Shown here: positions 32,226 to 43,739 of the stretch, piece after piece
Numbering within the stretch: position 1 is the stretch's first letter
Layout: every line of letters starts with the position of its first letter
Assembly: GCA_023078685.1 (NCBI GenBank)
Contig: JALGAS010000007.1
Location: forward strand, 1,178,001-1,242,000
Direction of reading: 5' to 3'
Length of the DNA stretch: 64,000 nucleotides
Source: Neopestalotiopsis rosae
Lineage: Eukaryota > Ascomycota > Sordariomycetes > Amphisphaeriales > Sporocadaceae
Position numbers and translations under genes: made by a program
The notes under the pieces: generated by a model
Seen by the model: only the letters and a program-made list of their open reading frames with translations
Databases searched by the model: none
What the model was told of the DNA's origin: nothing

Positions 32226-34819
32226 TCAAAGTCCCTTAGCTGCGGAATAAAGACGCAGTCCGCGTTCCTTTGCGAAGAATGCGAAGGCGTTTGAGTCGAC
32301 ATGATTACCAATTCCACGAATTGGCCCCGTATCATCTGTTGTCACAGTGTCAAAATTTATGTGTCTGGTGCGGCGAATAGAGCCGAGTGCACTTGTCCAA
32401 CTCAATTGAGCATCTCGTGATCTAGATTGTCGATAATCCCTTGTGTTCCCTGGGGCAATAGTCCAATGAATCAAGCCAAGTTGCTCAGGGCGTGATTTGA
32501 CAGCCACAGTAGCCCATAACGCGCTGACCACACGATTGAGCTCATCAACGATTTTGATATGAGGGCGTCGCGTCAGAGCTTCAGCTTTCCGAGCAATTTT
32601 CATGAATTCGTTCACGAGAGGGCAGATATGGTCGAAGAACTCACTGCGCTCTAGATTTGCGCATGTTTGTTGCCTGGTGTGGTGCGTCTTGAGCCTCCAT
32701 AAGATACCACGCAAGTTCTTTACCTCGGGGATGAAACGTGGACCACGCAAATGTTCCTTTATTTTCATCTTCACGGTTTCGGTGTTGAGAAAGTCGCCCA
32801 CACTCTTGTGTGAGAAAGTCACACGTGCTGTCATGACTTCGCCTGGGGAGCCACAGACTTCCAACAACCCCATGCAACGAGTTTTCATTCTTTCAATCAA
32901 CCCCCTACAATCTTCTTCTTGCACTGAACTAGTCGGCTCCATTGACAGTGGTCCTTTCTTGGCGAAACGGGCGACTTTGGTTTCGGCAAAATAAAGGGTA
33001 AGGATATCGATACTGCCGCCAGCTGCCTTGACGAGAAGTAAAAGTCGGAAACCTTCTTCCAGGTACCAAGGCGGATTCACCCTCTGGATCATTTGCAAAT
33101 ACAGCTTCCCAAGGTCCTCGGGCAGGTCTGTCAAGCGGCGCCGGAGATCGGGAGGCTTGTCATTATTGCACAACCCTTGAAGTAGAGAACCCATAACCAG
33201 CTTCACCCAGAGGAAGACTCCGGATGCCTCGGAAGCGATGTCCTTGGCCATGCTTTCAACCCATCCAGGCTCTTGCTCTTCTAACCTGGATACGTTTTTG
33301 TTAAGGTTGAGACTGCTGCTCACAAAATGTTGAATAGCCGGGCGCGTGAGATCGTGCAGAACCAAGCCAGGAAGTCCTGAGAGTGACTCTTCGAAGATAG
33401 GTAGTGGGCGGCTTGAGGTGCAAATTTTGACGTGACTGGATTCCGCCACAGCCATCAACATGCTGGTGATTTCTCTGAGATCGCCTGCGTACTCGTCTAG
33501 ACCATCAATGAAGAAACAGAACTTGAGTGCCACCCTTGTCTGTGACATCAGACGCTGGAAAGCCTCCTGGAGACGAACCAAGGACCAGTGGTTCCGGTAA
33601 TTATCGTGACCAAACTGCATGCGGTACGGCACGACCAACGGGATGAGTTCTCGGTGGCGATTCAAGCATGCGTGCAAAAGCGCTCTGAGGAGACCTTCCT
33701 GTGACTTCTGTAGATCTTCTCCATTGAAAGAGAAGAAGAATCTAGCAAGTACCAACTTTGACTTTTTGGCCCACCTCCCTAGAGCAAGTCTTGTTTTCCG
33801 GCGAGAGAATAGGTACTTCATCATTGTTGACTTGCCGCTGCCAGCTTTGCCATTGATCCAGTAAACCCTAGAAGTGGTCTCTGCGGCAAGCCAACTTGAG
33901 AAGTTAGTCCAAGGCAAACTGTTGGCCGTACAATCATGAAATATCCAATCAAAAGTCGCAACTGCTGGGGACGAGACGGCGTCCACACGGTCTGGCATGA
34001 CCAAGAATTTTAAACTCTCCAAGATTTGGTGGTCAATTTCGACAAGCCTCAGCGATATGGCTTCAGCCATTGCCTTGGAGGCATCGAACGCAGCTCTTTG
34101 GTGCCAATCGGATGTCTGGGGAGCCAAATACCAATCAGTATTGTTCGGGATTGCATTTATATTCCGAATTTGCCCGGAAATCTGCATGGTCTGTGGAATA
34201 GGAAACTCCGGCAACTCTTTTATCAGCGGCCAGATGAAACCTGTTAAAGATGGGACATCCTGGGTATGGTTAAACCGGTATTTCTGCCTCTTTTTGACTA
34301 GACTCAGGTCTGATCTAAAACAAATTCAGCGTGTCTCCAGTGAGCCCTCACAATATAGACGAGCTCTTACCTCACCGACAGCATCATGATCCATTCTAAT
34401 TCTTCTCGGAACTTGTGTAGTTCATCTTCAAGCTTCTGAATCTCATCCTCTTCCCAGAAGGACTTCACTGTTGCGACGACAGCCTTCCACATCGTCTTCT
34501 TTCCTTTGACCTGAAGCGACTTGAGTTTACGGAGGAGGTCCCCGGCAATCTGCTCGCATCTTTGCATAATGGGTGCAAGCTGACTGTTTTTGTCGGCTCC
34601 ACTGAGGACTGGAGAATAGGCATGGAGATCTGTATTGAGTCGCTCCAGAGTTCTCAGGAATAACTTAATCCGTGCCTGAGTGTTTGCGTTAGGCCGAGTC
34701 ATGCCGTTTGCTGTCTTTTGGATATCAAGAAACATATTACACAGCTTCGAAGAGAACTGCACAAACTGATACACGTTCCCCGCCAAGCTGAGGGCCGATG
34801 AAGCTGATGCAACCTCCAT
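32226..34819 (-). CDS. NACHT-domain STAND (NLR-like) protein (845 aa, 2 exons)
   Basis: Exons are 34819-34371 and 34314-32226, with a 56-nt intron; the join keeps frame. The start MEVASASSALSLAG is chosen because it matches the usual beginning of the fungal STAND N-terminal helical domain (about 1-150). Next is the NACHT-type P-loop NTPase: a pre-motif FDWIF...W..F..WL, Walker A GKAGSGKS (305-312) and Walker B FFIDGLDEY (417-425). Winged-helix-like segments follow, with motifs typical of the family (RRRLTDLPEDLGKLYLQMI, VTFSHKSVGDFL). Fungal proteins of this type act as intracellular sensors, some controlling heterokaryon-incompatibility cell death; that role is inferred here. No WD40, ankyrin or TPR repeats follow, and the chain stops just after a GLRLYSAAK segment where I would expect homologues to continue, so the C-terminus may be truncated. 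Confidence 0.9.
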
Positions 34820-36179
34820 GATGGGAGTCACTGAGCGCAGCGTCCAGATCAATAGTTGCGACGTCGAAGCTTTTGAAAGTCGCGATCGTCGCCGCCGCCG
34901 CCGCCCTCTTCGTCGGAAAAAGGTCCTTATAACGCTGAAGTATGTAAGATTTTGTTGTAGATTCAGCCTGCGATGGCTGATCAAAGTGTGCCTTGCACTG
35001 TCGATGAGGCTGTGCTTTGCCCGCTTCAATCTCCAAACGCAGCTGCATCCAACCCCAATGCTCATCCGAGCCGAGGGCTTGTGCCACCCACCTACCCCCA
35101 CGGTCTTGTTACAGCCAATCGGTCAGACTCGACGTCGGAGCAGAATTGATGGTGGTTGCAGCATTGTTTGACTTGGAATGGAGACTTTGTGTTGGTAATC
35201 TGCCGGCGAGAGTGCCGCATCTACTCAAGAGCTGCCAGTCCCCGTAGTGGTTCTGGCAGCTAGATGCAGTGGCTTTATGTGGTCTTCCCTCAGCAGGGCG
35301 TACCGCCCAGCTTTGCGTTGCATCGCATCGAGGTCGAATTCAAGCAGCCCGAGGGCCACCGGAACCAGCCGCTCATCTCGGTAGACTCCGGTACCGTGAT
35401 TTTGAAGACGAAGAAATGATGGTCCAGTACTCTGTCAATCCTTTCCGACCTCCGACCTCCGAATCTAGGTAGGTCCTGGTAGAAGCAGTCGGTCACAACG
35501 GAGGATGCGAAGAGCCCTCGTCAAGATAAAATTATTCTTCCGGTGCGCCCGTTTTATATCGCAATATGAGGCCGAGCGCGGACGTCCGATTGGACAAGAC
35601 ACGCCAAACGCAATGAAGCACGAGGCAAGGTTGGTGGAAAACCACGGACACGCTCACCGAATCTTAAGAGATAAGATAAAATCTGTCACAGATTCGCATG
35701 TAGTACTCTGAGAGCTTATTATGCTTGCCTGAAGTCAATCTGGGGTCGGTTCACAGTGTGGGAACGGAAACGGTGTGCAGGGCGGCAGTATGAAATAATA
35801 GAAATACGTGGTGCCAGGGAGCTGAACCACAGAAGCATCACTCACAAGGTCAAAATGAAGAAAGTTAAACATATTGCTTATTATTACATGCCATACCATG
35901 CCATTTCCTTCCTGGCTATCAAAATCTGACTTGCTCGCAACAAGTTCAAGAGAGAGCGAGTGTTATTTTGATCCTCACTTCCTAACCTCGTGTTCCAAGC
36001 TTCCTATACAACTACCCCTCATTGAAGACTGAAGAAATACTGCTACTGAGGAAGCTATATCCAGTCCTTTTTGACGACTGCTAATGCGTACCTATGTATC
36101 GCGAACAACATTCTGAGCTCGTCATTGTTACCATTACTCTGGGCTGCTAGTGTGGCGGCGGCGATTAGCTCGGCGAGGA
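34820..36179. other. Intergenic stretch upstream of the NACHT gene
   Basis: Holds the presumed promoter of the NACHT gene, with a GCC run at 34891-34906 in or near its leader, and the 3' flank of the MFS gene. A 51-codon plus-strand frame at 35264-35419 has coding-like composition and is listed separately. Nothing else was recognised. Confidence 0.5.
35264..35419 (+). CDS. Possible small protein or orphan exon (51 aa)
   Basis: The ATG frame directly follows an in-frame TAG and ends with TGA. The translation starts MQWLYVVFPQQGVPPSFALH and ends SGTVILKTKK. Its residue mix is balanced and looks like a fragment of a folded protein, unlike the Arg/Ser/Pro-rich noise frames nearby. I do not recognise the family. 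It could be a small gene, an exon of a longer gene whose partners I could not find, or the remnant of a broken gene. No frame-compatible upstream exon with a good donor was found. Confidence 0.25.
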   Translation: MQWLYVVFPQQGVPPSFALHRIEVEFKQPEGHRNQPLISVDSGTVILKTKK

Positions 36180-37967
36180 TTAGAGGTCAACAACAGGCAT
36201 TGCAACATCGAGTCCCTCCACCGTGAGACACAGCTGTCCGTTGACAGTGCGCAAAACAATGTCACGTCCATCCCAGGTGGGGGCGAAATCGCGCAAAACA
36301 ATGTCTCGTCCATCCCAGGTGGAGGCGAAATCCTCGAATCTTCGTGGTCGAGCCTTCCAAAGCACCAGCCAGACCACAAGAAAGAGGCCTGTTGCAAAAT
36401 AGAATGGCAGTCCTAGCCAATCCTCGCCCTGATGCCAACTGTCCAATCCCATTTCGTACAAGAAGGTAAGAATCATTCTGAAAAATAAAATCGCCAGATT
36501 TTCGGAGCCTGCCATTATGCAATGGAGCGCACAAATACGATCCGGCTCAACCATGGCTGTTGTGATGTTCCTAGTGAGTCCCATAAGAGGCAGTCCTGCA
36601 GTCATCAGGATGAGTCCAAACATGGCAGTGTTGAATGAAGATGCACAGCCAATGAGCATCAGGCCGCAGGGGAAGAAACCCATGAAGATTTTAGCCAGGA
36701 AAAGTTCGCGTTTAAATATATCCCTTAGATCTCTCGCAGGCCAAAGCTGGTAAATAAGGGGAACGACCAGCATGAGGGCAGCGATAATCACAACGGCTTG
36801 AACGACGTACAGCTTCGTGAGGGCGAATTCGTCTATGTCGTAGCGTATCTCGATGTACTGCTCCAAGATTTCCATTGATGCGATCATCAACGGGCGAGTG
36901 ACTAGGCTGGCGAGGAGTATCTCATACAATCCTCTGGTAAACCTGAGATAGTTGTGGATGATTCGATGGACATCGTAAATTTCGTCTAAGAATGGAACCA
37001 ATCTTTGAGAAGCTCGTTGTTTCGGGGGACTCGAGAACTTCTGAGGTAATCTTCGTACCGGCAACCACCTGGCAAAGATCAGTGCCAGACCAATGAGGAA
37101 GGATCCAGTCCATAAAGGGGACTGTGCTCCCCGAGCCTGCATCATGAGGCGAGCAGTGAGGGATCCGAGGGGTCGGGCTAATAGAATTGAGCAGGACGCA
37201 AGCTGAAAAGCGAATCCACTGCATATTGAGTTTTAGTTGCCACGAGTAATGAATACATGTAAAGAGTAATGCTTACCGCCAGTTTGGCCAGTTTGGCACC
37301 CAAACGTAATTGATAGTGGAGAAGACCATGGCCTCGGCAATACCGACACCGCCACCCAAAAACAAGGCCATGCAATAGGCTGACATATTGTGTAGAGGTC
37401 TGTCGGTAATAATGGTAGCAAATTTGAGAAGTGTCTGAAACAGGACACCAGATAAACTACACAAGAAGACCTATTTCTTGCTGATATTATTGGCTAGCAA
37501 TCCGTAGACCGAGCCAGTCACAGCCGCTGCAAAAGAGGTCAGCAAATACCATGGTGGGCATATAAATTTGTGATTGCAACGAAAAGCTGTGTCAAGGCAG
37601 AGATAAAACTTACTGGGCATGGCATCAGTAAAACCGTTCCACCAAATGATTCTTTGGACTGCGCGTGCAATGGTCAGCATGTATGTTTGCAAGCAACAAA
37701 GCGCCAACAGATGACTGTTGTCGCCGGCCAAAATGATAGGGGCCAGATACACTCACCGTCAACTTGAAGCCATGAATGCATGCAAAGATGCGGGTGCTCT
37801 TGAGACGTTCCCTTGCCATAGCTGGCGTCGCAGAGAGCGTTCTTGATGATCGTCTGCATGGGAACCTCGTCAAGGATAAGGCCAAACTGGAAGATGAAGT
37901 TTACAGCAGCGAGAAACATAACGGCCTTGACCACCTTGACCATCTCCGCCCGCTGTGGCAAAGACAT
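36180..37967 (-). pseudogene. MFS transporter gene with an in-frame TAG (4 exons)
   Basis: Exons are 37967-37757, 37658-37614, 37526-37277 and 37218-36180. The joins keep frame and would give about 514 residues with about 12 membrane segments, a normal major facilitator size. After the first transmembrane helix is a loop with cysteines, then the MFS motif-A-like region GLLANNISKK, usually followed by a hydrophobic helix. Exactly there, codon 104 (37473-37471) is TAG, with VFLCSLSG continuing in frame after it. Everything downstream remains open and transporter-like, so the gene is either a recent pseudogene, read through, edited, or affected by a sequence error. The cytosolic C-terminus carries a 14-residue tandem duplication. 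The substrate cannot be inferred. A CAA-rich leader lies upstream (37987-38042). Confidence 0.75.
36249..36332. repeat. 42-bp tandem duplication inside the MFS coding sequence
   Basis: Two adjacent 42-bp units (36249-36290 and 36291-36332) differ at two positions. Because 42 is a multiple of three, the reading frame is kept, and the tail contains two near-identical 14-residue blocks centred on TWDGRDIVLR. Confidence 0.95.
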
Positions 37968-39600
37968 TGTAATACTTTTGTTGTCCGAAGTCTGTTGTGG
38001 CTGTTGTGATGTTGTGGTTGTAGTGGTTGTTGTGATGTTGAGAGGGAAAAGCGGGAAGGAACAAAAACGAAAGAAAAAGGGAGAGAAAGGAAAGAGACAT
38101 CTTCGCCAGGTGAGTGCAATTCTAGGCTGTCGAATATTGAGCAACTGCCATGCACGCCTTGCAAATGTGACGATCAATACCAGTCTCCCGGCATGACCAT
38201 GACTTATTTTACGAGGGTTCATTATTATTCATTCCTGCTCTTGTCAGTCAATAATCAAGGCTATCGTTATGAAAGAGCAATGGTCAAAAGTCAATTTGGT
38301 CGAATTCTACGGTAATAGGTACACTATACTGTGAGTGTCGCGCGATCTACAGCACAGTTGCCCTTTTCGCTAGTGAATGTCGATCACCCAAGCACTTGGG
38401 AGCCGCATACTTGCCATGATAGGGAACAGGTAAAAAGCCCGAAAGTCCGGCCAGAATTCTTTTGTCTTCATTGATAAATACCAATAGACATTATTGTTGA
38501 TTATCGCTTGACTCATCACTCGTCACTTCCAGTCACTGGGCTGAGTCGACAAGGAAGTGTACACCGGCGCCTCCACTTCTAGCACGGTTACTGGCTGCCC
38601 TTGTTCTTCAACGACCCCTTCACCTCATGACTGTGTGAGTACAACAGCGTCGCCTTGAGAGCCATTTGCTAATGTCCACTGTAGCACAATTAGATCATTC
38701 ATGTGCCTATTGTAAAAGACGTTTTTGTTTGTGTTCGAGATTTTGTGTCTTTGCAAACTCGTATATGCACACTGAACTTGGCCACACCGAAGCGAACCAG
38801 GACATCATGAAGGAATCGGCGCACATTGCTCAATTTCCACAATCATCACGATAGCAGATGACCCAGTTTTTGTGTCAACTTTGAGCAACGATGCCAAGCG
38901 AGCTAGACCTCGACGTTGTTTTCACATAGTGGTCCAATGTCATGTTAAGCTTCTTTGATCCCCTTGCTTACCCTTCCAGGGGTCATCGGCCAATGGATCC
39001 GGGGGTCCCACGTCGGTTGGACGGCCGTGATGTCCGGATCGAGAAGCATGAATACCACCTCACCCTACCCACGCGCCGCTTGGGCGCATAGAGCATCACC
39101 AAGATAGGTGTGCCACGATTTAGGCTCCCGCCTTGAACCCCTGCGACTATTCACTCTTCCACAAATTAACACTTTCCAGTCTGGTCGTGGTGCTCACTTA
39201 ATACTGCAGGGGAAGCAATTCGCGCATGATCTGACAACCTATACGGCCAATGGGGAGCGAGTATGGGGCGACTTTCCATGTCGTATCAGAACATGTTTGT
39301 GTCCTACGCCTCTCGACTGCAGTGAATAGTCTCAAAAGGCGGCCGGCGTACCTGCATGATGCCCATGAGGTCTTCGTCGTCGAGGGATAAGGCCACCAAG
39401 CAGGTCGCTGTAGCGATGGAACAAAAGCAGGCACCAGTCCCCATTCTTGGTGATTCACACTCTGTTGTTCCCTACCCGACTTCGAGATCGTCCAATTTGT
39501 TCGAGTCAGTGTGTCCTGCACTATTCCGACGTATTACACGTCATTACACTCATTTCTCCCTCACCCTTCATCCATTCTTGGATCAACCATTGCCATAGCC
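37968..39600. other. Divergent intergenic region (MFS gene and GH16 gene)
   Basis: About 1.6 kb containing the upstream regions of the MFS gene (minus) and the GH16 gene (plus). On the minus strand, 38042-37987 is a run rich in CAA and CAC triplets, typical of an unstructured fungal 5' leader. No other gene was recognised. Confidence 0.55.
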
Positions 39601-42186
39601 ATGGCTCGTTCGCTCATTAAGAACGTTGGCTTTGCTGCCGCCATTTTTGCAGCCATCACTGAAGCCACCAAGTCATACACCGTCACTGAAGTGTACAATG
39701 CTACTAATTTCTTCGACAACTTTGGTCACTTTGTGGTAAGTCATTATCTCATGCATTGATGCTGTTGAACTTCCTGGCAACTGCTAACGATTATTCAGAG
39801 CGTCTTGGGTAAGACCCCTCTCGATGTCGATCCAACCTCAGGTTACGTCCAGTATCTGGATCGTGGCGATGCCGTCAAGGCTGGTCTGATCTCCATTGAC
39901 GATGATGAGGTCTACGTTGGTCCCGATACAAGCCAGAGCTATGATCCGTACGGATACGGTCGCAAAAGTGTCAGACTGGAGGGTTTGACTACGTACAACC
40001 AGGGCCTCTTCATCGCCGACTTCACTCATCTGCCCACACCCACTTGCGGAGCCTGGCCTTCCTTCTGGATGTTTGGCAACCCGTGGCCTACCAACGGAGA
40101 GATTGACATTGTGGAGAATTGGAACGATCTCGAATTCAACCGCAACACGGCTCATGTCGACAGCCCAGACGTCGTTGGCGAGTGTACAATCAAGTCTTCC
40201 GACATGACTGCATCGCTGATCGAAGCCCACAATTGCTACGACAAGACTCCTGGACAGTATGATAACCAAGGCTGCTCCGCTGACTCGTATGGTCTGCCCT
40301 TTGGTCTGAGCGAGGGAGGTGTCTATGCTCTAGAGTGGACGAGTGATCACCTCAAGATTTGGAGTTGGACTCGAGCTCTGACTCCCCTTGACGTTACGCT
40401 CGGCAAGCCACTTCCATTGACCTGGGGAGTTCCCAACTTTATGATTTCGGACTGCAATGTTGACAAGGCTTTTCGAGACATGAAGTTTGTTCTCAATGTC
40501 GACTTTTGCGGTGTCGCTGGGGCTGATGGCATCTGGGATTCTTGCGAGGCCTCAACTGGCTATGACACTTGCACAGGATACGTTGCCGAGAACCCTGAGG
40601 CTTTCAAGGACTCGTATTTCAAGATTGCAGACATCAAGGTCTACCAGCAGACGGATGGTATTGTTACAACTTCGTCAACTACAAGCTACTCAGCAACCAC
40701 TTCTTCTACGATCGCTTCCTCTTCGGTCGTTCCTTCTTCATCCGCTGCCGTTTCCTCTAGTGAGACGTTGACCACCACGACCTCGACCAGTAGTGTGGTA
40801 ACAACTTCTTCTTCGTCCTCGTCATCATCTCTTCCGACAAGCTCGACTATCATCTCAAGTGATAGCTCAAGTGCACTAGCCACTGAGAGTGCTACCACGG
40901 TTGCGTCTTCTGCTTCTCTCTCCCAGGCCATTACAACTTCGTCGTACGAACCATCTTCCGAGCCAGTCACAAGCGCAACCCTGCCGGCTACGACGTCTTC
41001 GGCCAGCTACTCTACCGACAGTGAGACTGTCACTAGCTCCTTCTCGGCAACTGTGGTGCCGTCGTCATCGGCCTCCTCTCCTTCTTCTTCGTCTGCAACC
41101 TTGTCTGTCCCAGAGTCTTCCAGCTACACAATCACGAGCGCAACGAGTGTAGCAACCTCGGATCTCTCTACTGGAGCCTTCTCGCACAGCTCCTTTAGCA
41201 ATACCAGTACCAGTACCTGTACTGACGACCAGACGACTACATACTCGACTGCCAACGCAACCGTGACTACCGCAGTCTCGACCGCAAGCTCCCTATCTTC
41301 AACGGCGCTCACGTATGCGGCCTCGGAAACGGCATCCTCCACCGCGGCACTCTCCAGCTCGGCCACCCTAGCTGTGCCCACCTCGACCGCAGCATCAGCA
41401 ACTGAGAGCTCAACCGTCGTCACCGGACCAACTACGTCAACATCCGCAACCGAGTTCACAACCTCGACCGTCTACACCACCCGCGTGCAGACCATCACCT
41501 CGTGTGCACCTACCGTGACCGATTGTCCCGCGCGCAGCAGCGCCGTCGTCGTGACCGAGGTCATTCCGCTGTACACTACCATATGTCCCGTTACGGCGAC
41601 GGAAACAAGCACTTACAAGTCTGAGGCTTCTGGCGCTTCCGTTCCGTACATTGGAACGACTCCCGAGGCCGAGACAGGCGGTGCTACCTCGACCTTGTCG
41701 GCCCCCTCGGCCGTTACGAGCACTTCGACCAATGGTAGTGGCAGCGGCAGTGGCGGTGGCAGCGATATTGGACCGGGCAGTGGAGGTAGCAGTCACAAGA
41801 CCGACAGCAGCCTCGAGACCAGCATAGGATCCAAGACCACGACTCTCGAGGGCACCACCACAACCACCTCGACGCTCCATATGTACACGACAGTGACCGT
41901 CAAGTCTTCTTCGTCCGCATCCTCTGCCGTCGCCAGCACCACCACGGCACTCTCGGATTTGGTCGTCGTCGTGACCGCCACCGCTACCTTGAGTCCAGTG
42001 TCATCATCGCACCCTAGTCTCAACGCCACGGGTATTGTCTCCTACACGACCAAGAGCAGTTCGACAAGCTCCTCCAGTCCAGCTGGCGCATCAGGCTCTG
42101 GTGTCACGGTCAATGGAGCAGACAAGACTGGTGTCACGAGTCTGGGTCTCTTGGCCATGGTTGGTCTATTCATGTTTGCAATGTAA
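39601..42186 (+). CDS. GH16 endo-1,3(4)-beta-glucanase-like protein, predicted GPI-anchored (840 aa, 2 exons)
   Basis: Exons are 39601-39735 and 39799-42186, with a 63-nt intron and a phase-0 join. A signal peptide occupies about residues 1-24. The catalytic domain (about 30-290) has the GH16 active-site motif EIDIVE, with likely nucleophile E146 and acid/base E151, plus family segments such as [10 protein letters not shown] and [11 protein letters not shown]16 enzymes of this fungal type cleave or remodel beta-1,3(4)-glucans of the cell wall. From about 295 to 815 is a Ser/Thr/Ala-rich, mucin-like region, probably heavily O-glycosylated, with a Gly/Ser patch ([10 protein letters not shown]). 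The chain ends in a hydrophobic segment ([16 protein letters not shown]), as expected for a GPI signal. This predicts a wall- or membrane-tethered enzyme. It converges on the NTF2-like gene, with 203 bp between the stops. Confidence 0.93.
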
Positions 42187-42389
42187 TTCTTTCGTATGCT
42201 ACATGCAGGGGTGGTAAGGTAATTCTACAAGTAGTAGGTTTGGTGTCCCACCTAATTTATAATATACTGAGTTTCGAGAAACTCTTAATTCCTCAAGCCG
42301 TCCGGTCTCAACTTAGTCGTGTATTCTCGGCCCCCATTATGTTCCTTTGCCCGTATGTACCATGCATGTGCTTCCCAGAAGGGCCAGGC

Positions 42390-42941
42390 TCATGCAGTAG
42401 CAGGCAAGGTCCAAGATCCACCCAGATCCTCCAGGTAGGCCAGACTATTCATTTCCATATCCACCCGCTCCACCCACCAGTTGCCATCGTCGCCCAGGAC
42501 AAAGCGCACCACATTGATGCCGCGGACGCTCTTTGCCGCCTCGCCAAACGTCGCCGTCCACGTCCACACCACGGTGTCGCAGGTAGTGGCCACCACATCG
42601 CTCACCACCATGGGCGTGCCCGCGTGCCCTTCCTGACCGGCCTTGAATGCCTCCCGGCCGTCAAACGTGATGCTGCCCAACGTCTTGCCCATCAGGCTGT
42701 TGATGCCGTCGCTGTAGTCGGTATAGTCGGCCAGGAGGAAGGCGTCGGCCTTGGCGGGCGTGTAGTTGCCCACCAGGTCGGCGAACTGGGAGGCGAGTCT
42801 CGGGCCGTCGGCTGCGGTGAGACAGGTTGCTGCTTTCTTGTGGAGATAATCCGAGTTCTGCGAGGGTGAGGATGTGGATGGAGCGGCGAGGGCGAGACCT
42901 GCGCAGGCCAGGAAAGTAGATAGCGAGAAGATGGACGGCAT
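42390..42941 (-). CDS. Secreted NTF2-like domain protein (183 aa)
   Basis: Single exon. A clear signal peptide (MPSIFSLSTFLACAGLALAA) is followed by a short Ser/Pro linker and one NTF2/SnoaL-like domain. Family features visible in order: CLTAADGPRLASQFADLV, an acidic DYTDYSDGIN strand-loop, TFDGREAFKAGQ, CDTVVWTW, and a C-terminal RVDMEMNSLAYLEDLGGSW. Two cysteines in the mature part (in CLTAAD and TCDTV) could form a disulfide. This secreted group is widespread in filamentous ascomycetes and its role is not known to me; ligand binding is only an inference from the fold. It converges with the GH16 gene. Confidence 0.87.
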   Translation of the reverse strand: MPSIFSLSTFLACAGLALAAPSTSSPSQNSDYLHKKAATCLTAADGPRLASQFADLVGNYTPAKADAFLLADYTDYSDGINSLMGKTLGSITFDGREAFKAGQEGHAGTPMVVSDVVATTCDTVVWTWTATFGEAAKSVRGINVVRFVLGDDGNWWVERVDMEMNSLAYLEDLGGSWTLPATA

Positions 42942-43739
42942 TTTCTTTTTCTTTATTTTTCTCCGGGCCAGCTTTCAGATGTCAAGATAAGATTAACTCT
43001 CAAGAAAGAGGCATACTAGTTCATGGGTCCGAGAAAACGGGGGACAAGTCCTCAGCTTTGTATGCTGATTCCCTATCGCGAAGGATCTCGGCGGCACAGA
43101 AAAAGTGAGGCTGAGCTGCCGTAGGCCGATCTGGACAGATCTTCTTCCTTTTCCTTCCTTTCTAAAAAGAATCAAGATACTATTGATTAGTCCATAAAGA
43201 GGCACTATCAGTCAAATGACCCTCTGCCAAGAAATCAATAATTCCTGACAGGCTGACGGCGTTGGCTCCTTCAAGGTCGGTTACCTATAAATAAAGATCT
43301 GATGGATCCACTTTTTCGGTGAGGTCATGCTGCTGACTTGTTCTTGCCATCGCCACTTACCTGCCATAATTCACTGATTTTTATGATTTATATTATTTGT
43401 AATCGTAGACTATTGAGTTTATGAAATATCTCCTCGGATTATCCCACTCTAGCGTTAGAATTAGAGCGGAAGCCTCACATTACAGCGATATACACACACA
43501 GGCAAAAAATTAGAAAATTAATTTGAGAAGTCGAGTGATAACACATTTTATCAAGGCCATATATTAGTCCACAGAACACAAAGTGGTATCACAGCATCGC
43601 CAAGGCTGCCTCATCGAGAGAACTAAGTAAAGCATGACTGAAACCAAGAACCTGACGCAGAGATGCCAACAAAGGTCAACCGTGCTGGGAGATATTGTCA
43701 GTCCTACATTGCATGGCGTTGGGCGCTTCATTACAATTT
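42942..43739. other. Intergenic, AT-rich
   Basis: About 0.8 kb between two minus-strand genes: promoter of the NTF2-like gene and 3' flank of the 2EXR gene. Locally A/T-rich around 43380-43560. No gene was recognised. Confidence 0.6.

Noticed and set aside
39838..42029. Several long minus-strand frames opposite the GH16 gene
   Set aside because: They are mirror frames of the repetitive Ser/Thr codons and show only Val/Glu-rich noise.
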